The notes under the pieces were generated by a model, which was not told the origin of the DNA, did no database searches, and saw only the letters and a list, made by a program, of their open reading frames with translations. From Carex sylvatica (lineage: Eukaryota; Streptophyta; Magnoliopsida; Poales; Cyperaceae), in assembly GCA_964058845.1 (NCBI GenBank), contig CAXKVR010000156.1, positions 62,001-126,000 of the forward strand: a stretch of DNA of 64,000 bases, read 5' to 3'. The position numbers were made by a program, and so were the translations under genes. Each line of letters opens with the position of its first letter. The first letter of the stretch is position 1. Below are positions 52,830-64,000 of the stretch, one piece after another.

Positions 52830-54623
52830 TCTACAATATATTTAAAGGTTTTCATGTCAATGTTTATGTAAAATAAGCTTATAAAAACTTCTTACTACAT
52901 TAAAAAATTGTTCCTTGATGCAGTAATTCAAGATCCCATTGCATATCGAACTTATCCAAATTATATACTCAAGGTAAGTAATCATTTACTAATCATAACC
53001 TTTTAAGGAAATATTACAAACATTTGCATTCCTTAAACCTTATGACTCTTGTTGTTTATTAAGAAAACTTCATAATAAACATTTCCAAGAAAAACGAACT
53101 CATCCGAATTTCTTTTAAGCAAACTCATTTTATTGGGGCAATATGATCGGTCACATCATCTCCACAAAATAAATGAGTCAAGTGCCTCACACATGACTCA
53201 CCTATCAGTGGCCAGATGAGCACCTAACATATTCTACGATTTCTACAAGTGTCAAGAGGCACCTCATGCCAAAAATTCTTTGTAGCTTAAAGTGGAATAA
53301 AATGAGAAGGAAACTCGCTTAATTTTTCATGGGACTTATTTATGACATAATCAATTTTGGTAGGTCATGTGTTCATACACACATACTTATCCTAAATATA
53401 TCATCATAAATAACACATGTTGTGAGTTTGTATGTCTCATGCGTCATCTTCTTCATTTGCCTCTCTTGCACCATTGGATGAATATATTGTATAAAATAAA
53501 CATGCAACCTCCTAATTCTTATTAAAAATAAAATTGGCTAGTGCAAGTATTAAAGTACCCCTCTCATCCTTGCCATGCATAGGATGTACACAAATTAAGG
53601 TTTATTATACAACTTGCCTTATTAATCTAATTAATTAATATCATGGGGCACCAAAGGCCGCATTACAAGCATTCACACAATCATTCATTACATCACACAA
53701 GGCATTGATTAGAGACACACAAACCCACTTTGTTCCTACAAAACAAAGTTAGAGTAGAATTGCATGCACACGCACCTTTTGATCCTTTTAGTTAATTTCC
53801 TTATCTCATCCACATGTGGTTCACTAAATCATTTAAATCCCTTCAAAATGATTTATGCATGCCTTGTTTAGTCAATCCAAAAAGTTCTAGACATAGAACT
53901 AAATAGTTTCTAACATTTATATGAACCATTTAAACATTTAAAGTCATATAAAACCTTTAGAAATTATTAATTGACTAATGCCTCCTTAATCAGTTATTTA
54001 AACTAATTAAAATCTTAATTACCCAAAATATTAAAATTTTAATTTGCTATTACATTTTCTCAGATATACATGATTTAGTAAAGTAGATTTGGAAAAATCA
54101 ACTTAAAAAAAAATGGTTTCTACATTTTCAAAACTAGCCGGGAACAACCAAGCTATTCTGACCTCTGTCTATTAATGGTTAAAACTGTACAAATATGTAA
54201 TACTTTTGTATAGAGAACTTACATTCTCTGAAAACTAGACTTTCGTACCTTTATTTTAATTTAAAGAACACGAAAATCCATGTAGCCATTTTCTCTAAAT
54301 CGAACATTTAATCTGGTCAAAAACTGGGATTGCTCTATGGAATTCCAGCAACATCCTGTTTTTGTTATTTTTGCACAACATTATTAGATATGTGTAAAAA
54401 CCTGATCTATAATTTTTTTAGCCTTCTACACATCACAAATTGATGGTAGAACTTTATAAAGTACAAAAATAACTTACCCAAAAGCCCATAGCAATTTTAA
54501 ACCCGAAAAAGGTCTCAAGGCACACAAAACTTGAACAACACGTCACAAGATAGATTAACTAAGCACTTATGCATCAAATCACATAATCAAAAGGGTTCAA
54601 ATTAGCATAATAGAGAGCCCAAA
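52830..54623 (-). other. Leader of the second copia element
   Basis: Long non-coding stretch between gag and primer site. It is AT-rich with no gene. At 1.8 kb it is longer than the corresponding leader of the first copia (about 1.4 kb). Confidence 0.6.
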
Positions 54624-54635
54624 GCTCTAATATCA
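54624..54635 (-). other. Degenerate primer binding site of the second copia
   Basis: TGATATTAGAGC on the minus strand, next to the LTR end, differs at two places from the initiator-Met tRNA site TGGTATCAGAGC. Confidence 0.65.
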
Positions 54636-54636
54636 C

Positions 54637-56456
54637 TGCAGGGATTTCATGACGGTTAGAGGGGTGGAAAACAAAAATTTCATCCATCTTAATCATCTAA
54701 ACAGACCGTCTATTTTATGCTAACTCTACTCAAAGCATTCATTCATACACCTTGCATGCAAGATTAACAACAATAATCTACATGCATACAAATATATCTA
54801 AATCAAGATTCAAGATTTAGATCTCATAGCTCTCGTCAAATATCAATTTAACGGTTAGAGAAAGTCAATTTTCTCTAGATCTCTTGGAAACTTTCACGCC
54901 GTGGCCTCTAAGTGTTCACCTTGAACTAAATAAGGATTAGTCCTAGATCTTGCTAGAGATCCACTAATCGATGCTTAGTATAAAGCTAGTAATCCCTTGT
55001 TAGCCTTCAAAATTAACTTCTCAATTAATTTGCCAACACAACTAAGTTAACTTAGAATTTACACAAAAAGAGAGATGGCAGAATTTTTGGTCTCTTCGGG
55101 TTAATTTTGGCCACAAAGAATATGTGTGTGAGTGTGTATTGCATGTAGGAGTCACATGTGAAGTGCTATATTTTATAGAGAAAAAGCAAGAAAATTTTTG
55201 GAGGGAAGAGTACCAATGTTTCCCTCCTCTTAATTTCACATGCAATCTCATGTAATCTTTGTGTGGCCAACCACACCATAACCAATTGTGTATCTCTCAA
55301 TTGTATATTCAAATTCTAAATTAATTAGTATTCGAATTACATTATTTATGTGACACAAATATTATGTTCTGTAATACACATTACACTTCACCAAATAATA
55401 TTTTTCACATATTTAATTTATACTAAGCTGTTACAACATGTAATATTTTATTTTAATATTTTACCACATGTATTTTATTTCATATCTCATGAAATATCAT
55501 ACACTATATAAAATATAAAATAACTCTCTTGTTTCCCATTCAGTTGGTGTGACCTTTATCGAGGATCCATATTAAATTTGTAATGGTGTAAATCATTTTA
55601 TCACCATAAACTATAAGCAGTGTTCTAGCTACATATTATAGTCACCCAATTAATATAGATGTAATGTAACCTGCATACAAAATACGATCCTATAGCAATG
55701 TTATGAATAACATTACTTGTGTCCATTTCTTGTTTCATGATATTATGAATAATATTCAAAGTAGGACTGTGTCATCTTTGTAATATATTCGTTTCTTGAT
55801 CTCTTGAGTAAATTATAAATATATAGTTGGCAACGCTTCAACTATATTGCATGCATTTATAATTCAACTTTATCAAGGGGCCCAGTAATATCATTACTCA
55901 TTATAAATGAGGGGCAATCATACTATTGACATATACCTTTCTCCCGCACAATCCATGTACAAAGAACTACTACTTTTCTAATTACTTGCAATAAGCAACT
56001 TTTAAGAGTAATTACATTATACATTTCTCATGTGAAAAAAATATAGTCTCATATCTTAGAATTCGTAGACACAATGAAAACATTAATGACACAAACACAA
56101 TCCATATAATTTTTTATTTGGGCGATCATGTTCAATGTATGAAATCTTTCATACACTCGTGTTATTAAATAATTATCCTTTATCAACATTTATAGAACTA
56201 CAATGTTATACATTAACTAACACGACAATCCCTTTGCAATAATCAGTGTTCCATGCTAATTATCAAGATTGTGAATATTTTAGAGTTTATGTTCATCAGG
56301 ACTTAGAGTTCTACTGTTCAAGACCAAGAACATCTTCTTGAACACTTCTAAGTCAAACATCAAACTCAATGAACAAAATGTACAAAATATCCAATTCATA
56401 AACTTGACATTTAAAAGTAATCAACAAAAGATAACTTTTAGAACACAAAACTAACA
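54637..56456 (-). repeat. 5' LTR of the second copia (about 1,820 bp)
   Basis: On the plus strand it starts TGCAGGGATTTCATGACGG and ends ACACAAAACTAACA, i.e. TG...CA. Satellite begins at the very next base. No second LTR is present for comparison. The minus frame at 55,042-55,251 is not a gene. Confidence 0.8.
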
Positions 56457-59400
56457 GTAAATGCCCAATGATCTTGCCATCTGGAGACAATACTAGAGTG
56501 CTCCAAACACCTTCAATTGGAGTGTTGTATTAGGGTTGTAAATGCCCTCTTATCAAGCCATATGGAGACATTACTAGAGTGCTCCAAACACCTTCAATTG
56601 GAGTTTTGTATTAGGGTTGTAAATGCCCTATTATCTTGCCATGTGGAGATACTAGTAAAGTTCTCCAAACAACATCAATTTGAGTGTTATATTAGGTTGT
56701 TAATGCCCAATTATCTTGCCATCTAGAGACAATACTATAGTGCTCCAAACACCTTCAATTGGAGTGTTGTATTAGGGTTGTCAATACCGTATTATCTTTC
56801 TATATGGAGACTACTAGCGTGCTACAAACACATTTAATTGAAGTGTTGTATTAGGGTAGCAAATGCCATATTATCTTGCCATCTGGAGACACTACTAGAT
56901 GCTTGAAACACCATCAATTAGAGTGTTGTATTAGGGATGTAAATGCCATATTATCTTACCATATTGGAAAATTACTTGAGTGCTCCAAACACCTTCAATT
57001 GGACGGTTGTATTAGGGTTGAAAATACCCTATTATCTTGCCATCTAGAGACACCACTAGAGTTCTCCAAACACCTTCAATTGGAGGGTTGTATTAGGGTT
57101 GAAAATGCCCTATTATCTTGCCATATAGAGAAACTACAAAGAGTGCTCCAAACACCTTCAATTGGAGTGTTGTATTAGGGTTACAACTACCATCTTCTCC
57201 TGCCATATAGAGACATTACTAGGGTGTTCCACCTTCAATTAGAGTGTTATATTAAGGTCGTAAATGCCTTATTATCTTGCCATCTAGAGACACTAATAGA
57301 GTGCTCCAAACACCTTCAATTGGAGTGTTGTATTAGGGTTGTAAATGCCCTATTATCTTGCCCTATAGGGACGCTACTAGTGTACTCTAAACACCATCAA
57401 ATGGAGTGTTGTATTAGGGTTGTAAATACCCAATGATCTTGCCATCTGGAGTCAACACTAGAGTACTCCAAACAACATCAATTGGAGTGTTGTATTAGGG
57501 TTGTAAATGCCCTATTATCTTGCCCTATAGGGACGCTACTAGAGTGCTCTAAACACCATCAAATGGAGTGTTGTATTAGGGTTGTAAATACCCGATGATC
57601 TTGCCATCTCGAGTCAACACTAGAGTACTCCAAACAACATCAATTGGAGTATTGTATTAGGGTTGTAAATACCCTATTATCTTCCAATATAGAGACAATA
57701 CTAGAGTGCTCTAAACACCATCAATTGGAGTGTTGTATTAAGGTTGCAAATGCCCGATTATCTTGCCATCTGGAGATACTACTAGAGTGCTTCAAACACC
57801 TTCAATTAGAGTGTTATATTAGGATTGTAAATGCCTTATTATCTTGCCATAAAGGGACACTACTGGAGTGCATGAAACACCCTCAATTGGAGTGTTGTAT
57901 TAGGGATGCAAATGTCCTATTATCTTGCAATGTAGAGACACTGTTAGAGTTCTCCATAAACCTTCAATTGGAGTGTTGTATTAGGGTTGTAAATGCCCTA
58001 TTATCTTGCCATGTGGAGACACAACTAGAGTGCTCCAAACAACATCAATTGGAGTGTTGTATTAGGGTTGTAAATACCGTATTATCTTGCTATATAGAGA
58101 TACTACTAGAATGCTCCGAACACCTTCAATTGGAGTGTTTTATTGGAGTTGTAAATACCCTATTATCTTGCCATATAGAGACACTCCAAGAGTACTCCAA
58201 ACAACTTCAATTGGAGTGTGTTGTATTAGAGTTGGAAATACCCTATTATCATGCTATAGAGAGGTACTACAAGAGTGGTCCAAACACCTTCAATTAGAGT
58301 ATTGTACTAGAGTTGTAAATATCCTATTATCTTTCCATGTAAAGATACTACTAGAGTGTTCCAAACACCATGAATTGGAGTGTTGTACTAGGGTTGTAAA
58401 TTCCTTATTATCATGCCATATAGAGAATCTATTAGAGTGCTCCAAACACTTTCAATTGGAAAGTTGTATTGGGGTTGTAAATGCCCTATTATCTTGCCAT
58501 ATAGAGACACTACGAGTGCTCCAAACACCTTCAATTGAAGTGTTGTATTAAGGTTGTAAATGGACTATTATCTTGCCATATAGAGACACTACTAGAGTGC
58601 GCCAAACACCATCGATTGGAGTGTTGTGTTAGGGTTGCGAATGCCCTACTATCTAGCCATATAGAGACGCTAATAGAGTGCACCAAACACCATCGATTGG
58701 AGTGTTGTATTAGGGTTGCAAATGTCCAATTATCTTGCCATCTGGAGACACTACTAGAGTGCTCCATAGACCTTCAATTGCAGTGTTGTATTAGGGTTGT
58801 AAATGACCTATTATCTTGCCATATAGGGATTCTACTAGAGGGATCCAAACACCATCAATTGGAGTGTTGTATTAGGGTTGTAAATGCCCTATTATCTTTC
58901 CATATAGAGACACTACTATAGTGCTCCAAACACCTTCAATTGTAGTGTTTTATTAGGGTTATAAATGCCCTATTATCTTGTCATATAGAGACGATACTAG
59001 AGTGCACCATACACCATCGATTGGAGTGTTGTTTTAGGGTTGCAAATGCCCAATTATCATTCCATCTGGACACACTACTAGAGTGCTTCAAATTCCTTTA
59101 ATTGGAGTGTTGTATTAGGAATGTGAATGCCTTATTATCTTACCATATAAGGGAAACTACTTGAGTGCTCTAAATACCTTCAATTGGAGTGTTGTATAAG
59201 GGTTGTAAATGCCCAATCACCTTGCCATCTGGAGACACTACTAGAGTGCTCCAAAGACGTTCAACTGGAGAGTTGTATTAGGGTTGTAAATGAACTATTA
59301 TCTTGCCCTATAAGGATAATACTAGAGTGCTCCAAACACCATTAATTGGAGTGTTCTATTAGGGTACTAAATAGTCTGTTATCTTGCCATATAGAGACGC

Positions 59401-62400
59401 TACTAGAGTGCACCAAACACCAACCATTGGAGTGTTGTATTAGGGTTGCAAATGCCCTATTATCTTGCCATCTGGATATACTACTAGAGTGCTACAAACA
59501 CCATCAATTAGAGTGTTGTATTAGGGTTGTAAATGCCCTATTATCTTGCTTTATAGAGATACTACTAGAGTGCTCCAAACACCTTCAATTGGATTGTTCT
59601 ATTGAGGTTGTAAATGTCATATTATCTTGCCATATACAGACACTACAAGAGTACTGCAAATACCTTCAATTGAAGTGTTTTACTAGGGTTGCACATGGCC
59701 TATTATGTTGAAATCTGGAGACACTACTAGAGTGCTTCAAACACCTTTAATTGAAGTTTTGCATTAGGGTTGTAAATGCTCAATTATCTTGCCATCTAGA
59801 GACACAACTAGAGTACTCCAAACACCATCAATTGGAGAGTTGTATTAGGGTTGTGAATGCCCAATCATCTTCCCATCTAGAGACACTACTAGGGTGCTCG
59901 AAACACCTTCAACTGGAGTGTTGTATTAGGGTTGTAAATGCCCTATTATATAGCCATATAGGGACACTACAAGACTGCTCCAAACACCTTCAATTGGTGT
60001 GTTGTATTAGGGTTGTAAATGTCGTATTATCTTGCTATATAGAGATACTACTAGAGTGCTGCAAACACCTTCAATTGGAGTGTTCTATTGAGGTTGTAAA
60101 TGCCCTAATATCTTTCCATATAGAGACACTACAAGGGTACTCCAAACCTTTAATTGAACTGTTTTATTAGGGTTGCAAATAGCCTATTATGTTGCCATCT
60201 GGAGACACTACTAGAGTACTCCAAACACCTTCAATTGGAGTATTGTATTAGAGTTGTAAATGCCCTATTATCTTTCCATGTGGAGATACTACTAGACTGT
60301 TCCAAACACCATCAATTGGAGTGTTGTATTAGGGTTGTAAATTCCCATATCTTTCAATATATAGATACTATTAGAGTGCTCCAAACACCTTCAATTGGAA
60401 AGTTGTATTGGGGTTGTAAATGCCCTATTATCTTGCCATATAGAGACACTACGAGTGCTCCAAACACCTTCAATTGAAGTGTTGTATTAAGGTTGTAAAT
60501 GGACTATTATCTTGCCATATAGAGACACTACTAGAGTGCGCCAAACACCATCGATTGGAGTGTTGTGTTAGGGTTGCGAATGCCCTACTATCTAGCCATA
60601 TAGAGACGCTAATAGAGTGCACCAAACACCATCGATTGGAGTGTTGTATTAGGGTTGCAAATGTCCAATTATCTTGCCATCTGGAGACACTACTAGAGTG
60701 CTCCATAGACCTTCAATTGCAGTGTTGTATTAGGGTTGTAAATGACCTATTATCTTGCCATATAGGGATTCTACTAGAGGGATCCAAACACCATCAATTG
60801 GAGTGTTGTATTAGGGTTGTAAATGCCCTATTATCTTTCCATATAGAGACACTACTATAGTGCTCCAAACACCTTCAATTGTAGTGTTTTATTAGGGTTA
60901 TAAATGCCCTATTATCTTGTCATATAGAGACGATACTAGAGTGCACCATACACCATCGATTGGAGTGTTGTTTTAGGGTTGCAAATGCCCAATTATCATT
61001 CCATCTGGACACACTACTAGAGTGCTTCAAATTCCTTTAATTGGAGTGTTGTATTAGGAATGTGAATGCCTTATTATCTTACCATATAAGGGAAACTACT
61101 TGAGTGCTCTAAATACCTTCAATTGGAGTGTTGTATAAGGGTTGTAAATGCCCAATCACCTTGCCATCTGGAGACACTACTAGAGTGCTCCAAAGACGTT
61201 CAACTGGAGAGTTGTATTAGGGTTGTAAATGAACTATTATCTTGCCCTATAAGGATAATACTAGAGTGCTCCAAACACCATTAATTGGAGTGTTCTATTA
61301 GGGTACTAAATAGTCTGTTATCTTGCCATATAGAGACGCTACTAGAGTGCACCAAACACCAACCATTGGAGTGTTGTATTAGGGTTGCAAATGCCCTATT
61401 ATCTTGCCATCTGGATATACTACTAGAGTGCTACAAACACCATCAATTAGAGTGTTGTATTAGGGTTGTAAATGCCCTATTATCTTGCTTTATAGAGATA
61501 CTACTAGAGTGCTCCAAACACCTTCAATTGGATTGTTCTATTGAGGTTGTAAATGTCATATTATCTTGCCATATACAGACACTACAAGAGTACTGCAAAT
61601 ACCTTCAATTGAAGTGTTTTACTAGGGTTGCACATGGCCTATTATGTTGAAATCTGGAGACACTACTAGAGTGCTTCAAACACCTTTAATTGAAGTTTTG
61701 CATTAGGGTTGTAAATGCTCAATTATCTTGCCATCTAGAGACACAACTAGAGTACTCCAAACACCATCAATTGGAGAGTTGTATTAGGGTTGTGAATGCC
61801 CAATCATCTTCCCATCTAGAGACACTACTAGGGTGCTCGAAACACCTTCAACTGGAGTGTTGTATTAGGGTTGTAAATGCCCTATTATATAGCCATATAG
61901 GGACACTACAAGACTGCTCCAAACACCTTCAATTGGTGTGTTGTATTAGGGTTGTAAATGTCGTATTATCTTGCTATATAGAGATACTACTAGAGTGCTG
62001 CAAACACCTTCAATTGGAGTGTTCTATTGAGGTTGTAAATGCCCTAATATCTTTCCATATAGAGACACTACAAGGGTACTCCAAACCTTTAATTGAACTG
62101 TTTTATTAGGGTTGCAAATAGCCTATTATGTTGCCATCTGGAGACACTACTAGAGTACTCCAAACACCTTCAATTGGAGTATTGTATTAGAGTTGTAAAT
62201 GCCCTATTATCTTTCCATGTGGAGATACTACTAAACTGTTCCAAACACCATCAATTGGAGTGTTGTATTAGGGTTGTAAATTCCCATATCTTTCAATATA
62301 GAGAATCTATTAGAGTGCTCCAAACACCTTCAATTGGAAAGTTGTATTGGGGTTGTAAATGCCCTATTATCTTGCCATATAGAGACACTACGAGTGCTCC

Positions 62401-64000
62401 AAACACCTTCAATTGAAGTGTTGTATTAAGGTTGTAAATGGACTATTATCTTGCCATATAGAGACACTACTAGAGTGCGCCAAACACCATCGATTGGAGT
62501 GTTGTGTTAGGGTTGCGAATGCCCTACTATCTAGCCATATAGAGACGCTAATAGAGTGCACCAAACACCATCGATTGGAGTGTTGTATTAGGGTTGCAAA
62601 TGTCCAATTATCTTGCCATCTGGAGACACTACTAGAGTGCTCCATAGACCTTCAATTGCAGTGTTGTATTAGGGTTGTAAATGACCTATTATCTTGCCAT
62701 ATAGGGATTCTACTAGAGGGATCCAAACACCATCAATTGGAGTGTTGTATTAGGGTTGTAAATGCCCTATTATCTTTCCATATAGAGACACTACTATAGT
62801 GCTCCAAACACCTTCAATTGTAGTGTTTTATTAGGGTTATAAATGCCCTATTATCTTGTCATATAGAGACGATACTAGAGTGCACCATACACCATCGATT
62901 GGAGTGTTGTTTTAGGGTTGCAAATGCCCAATTATCATTCCATCTGGACACACTACTAGAGTGCTTCAAATTCCTTTAATTGGAGTGTTGTATTAGGAAT
63001 GTGAATGCCTTATTATCTTACCATATAAGGGAAACTACTTGAGTGCTCTAAATACCTTCAATTGGAGTGTTGTATAAGGGTTGTAAATGCCCAATCACCT
63101 TGCCATCTGGAGACACTACTAGAGTGCTCCAAAGACGTTCAACTGGAGAGTTGTATTAGGGTTGTAAATGAACTATTATCTTGCCCTATAAGGATAATAC
63201 TAGAGTGCTCCAAACACCATTAATTGGAGTGTTCTATTAGGGTACTAAATAGTCTGTTATCTTGCCATATAGAGACGCTACTAGAGTGCACCAAACACCA
63301 ACCATTGGAGTGTTGTATTAGGGTTGCAAATGCCCTATTATCTTGCCATCTGGATATACTACTAGAGTGCTACAAACACCATCAATTAGAGTGTTGTATT
63401 AGGGTTGTAAATGCCCTATTATCTTGCTTTATAGAGATACTACTAGAGTGCTCCAAACACCTTCAATTGGATTGTTCTATTGAGGTTGTAAATGTCATAT
63501 TATCTTGCCATATACAGACACTACAAGAGTACTGCAAATACCTTCAATTGAAGTGTTTTACTAGGGTTGCACATGGCCTATTATGTTGAAATCTGGAGAC
63601 ACTACTAGAGTGCTTCAAACACCTTTAATTGAAGTTTTGCATTAGGGTTGTAAATGCTCAATTATCTTGCCATCTAGAGACACAACTAGAGTACTCCAAA
63701 CACCATCAATTGGAGAGTTGTATTAGGGTTGTGAATGCCCAATCATCTTCCCATCTAGAGACACTACTAGGGTGCTCGAAACACCTTCAACTGGAGTGTT
63801 GTATTAGGGTTGTAAATGCCCTATTATATAGCCATATAGGGACACTACAAGACTGCTCCAAACACCTTCAATTGGTGTGTTGTATTAGGGTTGTAAATGT
63901 CGTATTATCTTGCTATATAGAGATACTACTAGAGTGCTGCAAACACCTTCAATTGGAGTGTTCTATTGAGGTTGTAAATGCCCTAATATCTTTCCATATA
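56457..64000. repeat. 81-bp tandem satellite, right block, continuing beyond the window
   Basis: Same 81-bp unit as 50,428-51,905, over 90 units. Units in 56,457-58,430 vary individually; from 58,431 the variation is repeated with a 1,939-bp period (separate entry). Occasional 1-7 bp indels break the 27-codon frame, so plus-strand ORFs of 60-217 residues start and stop within the array. These, and minus-strand frames of the HSSSVSIWQDN type, are repeat shadows. Confidence 0.97.
58431..64000. repeat. Higher-order repeat, 1,939-bp period, ~2.9 copies
   Basis: Copies start at 58,431, 60,370 and 62,309 (ATTAGAGTGCTCCAAACAC followed by TTCAATTGGAAAGTTG). The third is cut by the window edge. Each holds about 24 of the 81-bp units (24 x 81 = 1,944, net minus 5). 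Copies are nearly identical: repetitive frames in one recur without change in the next, with a few differences near the copy ends (60,340-60,370 against 62,280-62,309). The amplified block is thus much younger than divergence between single units. Assembly duplication should be kept in mind. Confidence 0.93.

Larger units (their letters stand above)
51900..56456 (-). mobile_element. Second Ty1/copia element, 3'-truncated, embedded in the satellite
   Basis: Minus-strand order: 5' LTR (56,456-54,637), primer-like site, leader, gag, protease and the start of pol. The sequence then changes directly into satellite at about 51,900. Integrase, RT, RNase H and the 3' LTR are absent. The gag is related to that of the first copia element (shared AEGxS and LGSLP/NSLPPSY blocks), but the LTRs differ. 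Confidence 0.85.

Noticed and set aside
56457..64000. CRISPR-like array of repeats
   Set aside because: Repeats are contiguous 81-bp units without unique spacers, in a plant genome; this is a satellite.

Overview
This is a eudicot nuclear genome window, about two thirds AT. It has spliced plant genes, plant-type retrotransposons (Ty1/copia, and an Athila-type Ty3/gypsy element with a tRNA-Asp-like primer site), Mutator-like and plant-mobile-domain (PMD) elements, a Helitron and a satellite array. The only intact host gene I can support is one receptor-like cytoplasmic kinase. Nearly everything else is mobile or repetitive DNA. I cannot name the species.

Layout. 1-2.6 kb: 5' part of a Mutator-like (MULE) transposase gene on the minus strand, running off the left edge, with an in-frame 33-bp repeat, an AT-rich tandem repeat upstream and a GC-rich motif array at its end. 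2.87-3.97 kb: two nested inverted repeats (MITE-like). 5.13-7.48 kb: an element with long terminal inverted repeats carrying a broken PMD gene. 9.1-13.1 kb: a five-exon kinase gene of the PBL7/CDL1 type (RLCK VII, 393 aa) with a 400-bp foldback element in its last intron.

14.7-39.85 kb: a three-level nest. The outermost element has diverged inverted ends and a broken PMD gene. That gene is split by a Ty1/copia element on the minus strand (17.09-38.63 kb, LTRs about 2 kb). The copia 5' LTR is in turn split by a 12,029-bp Athila-type gypsy element on the minus strand (24,713-36,741), with two 1,463-bp LTRs and a clean TAAAC target duplication. The gypsy element has a single gag-pol frame of 1,882 codons broken by two in-frame stops, plus an extra Athila-type ORF. 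A CG-rich near-palindromic motif pair is scattered through it at about 16 places, in LTRs, spacers and coding sequence alike.

40.87-49.22 kb: a non-autonomous Helitron with recognisable 5' TC and 3' hairpin-CTAG ends. It holds remains of an RPA-like gene, a probable solo LTR, and captured exons of an MnmG/GidA-type tRNA-modification gene and of the FANCL RING/PHD-like finger. 50.43-64.0 kb: an 81-bp tandem satellite (27 codons per unit, open on both strands), interrupted by a truncated second copia element (51.9-56.46 kb). In the right part the satellite is organised as a 1,939-bp higher-order repeat present almost three times.

No cooperating gene cluster is present. The window reads as one kinase gene beside a heterochromatin-like succession of insertions. 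The observations most worth following up are the gypsy palindrome modules, the PMD elements that look like MULEs, the gene-capturing Helitron and the frame-keeping satellite.
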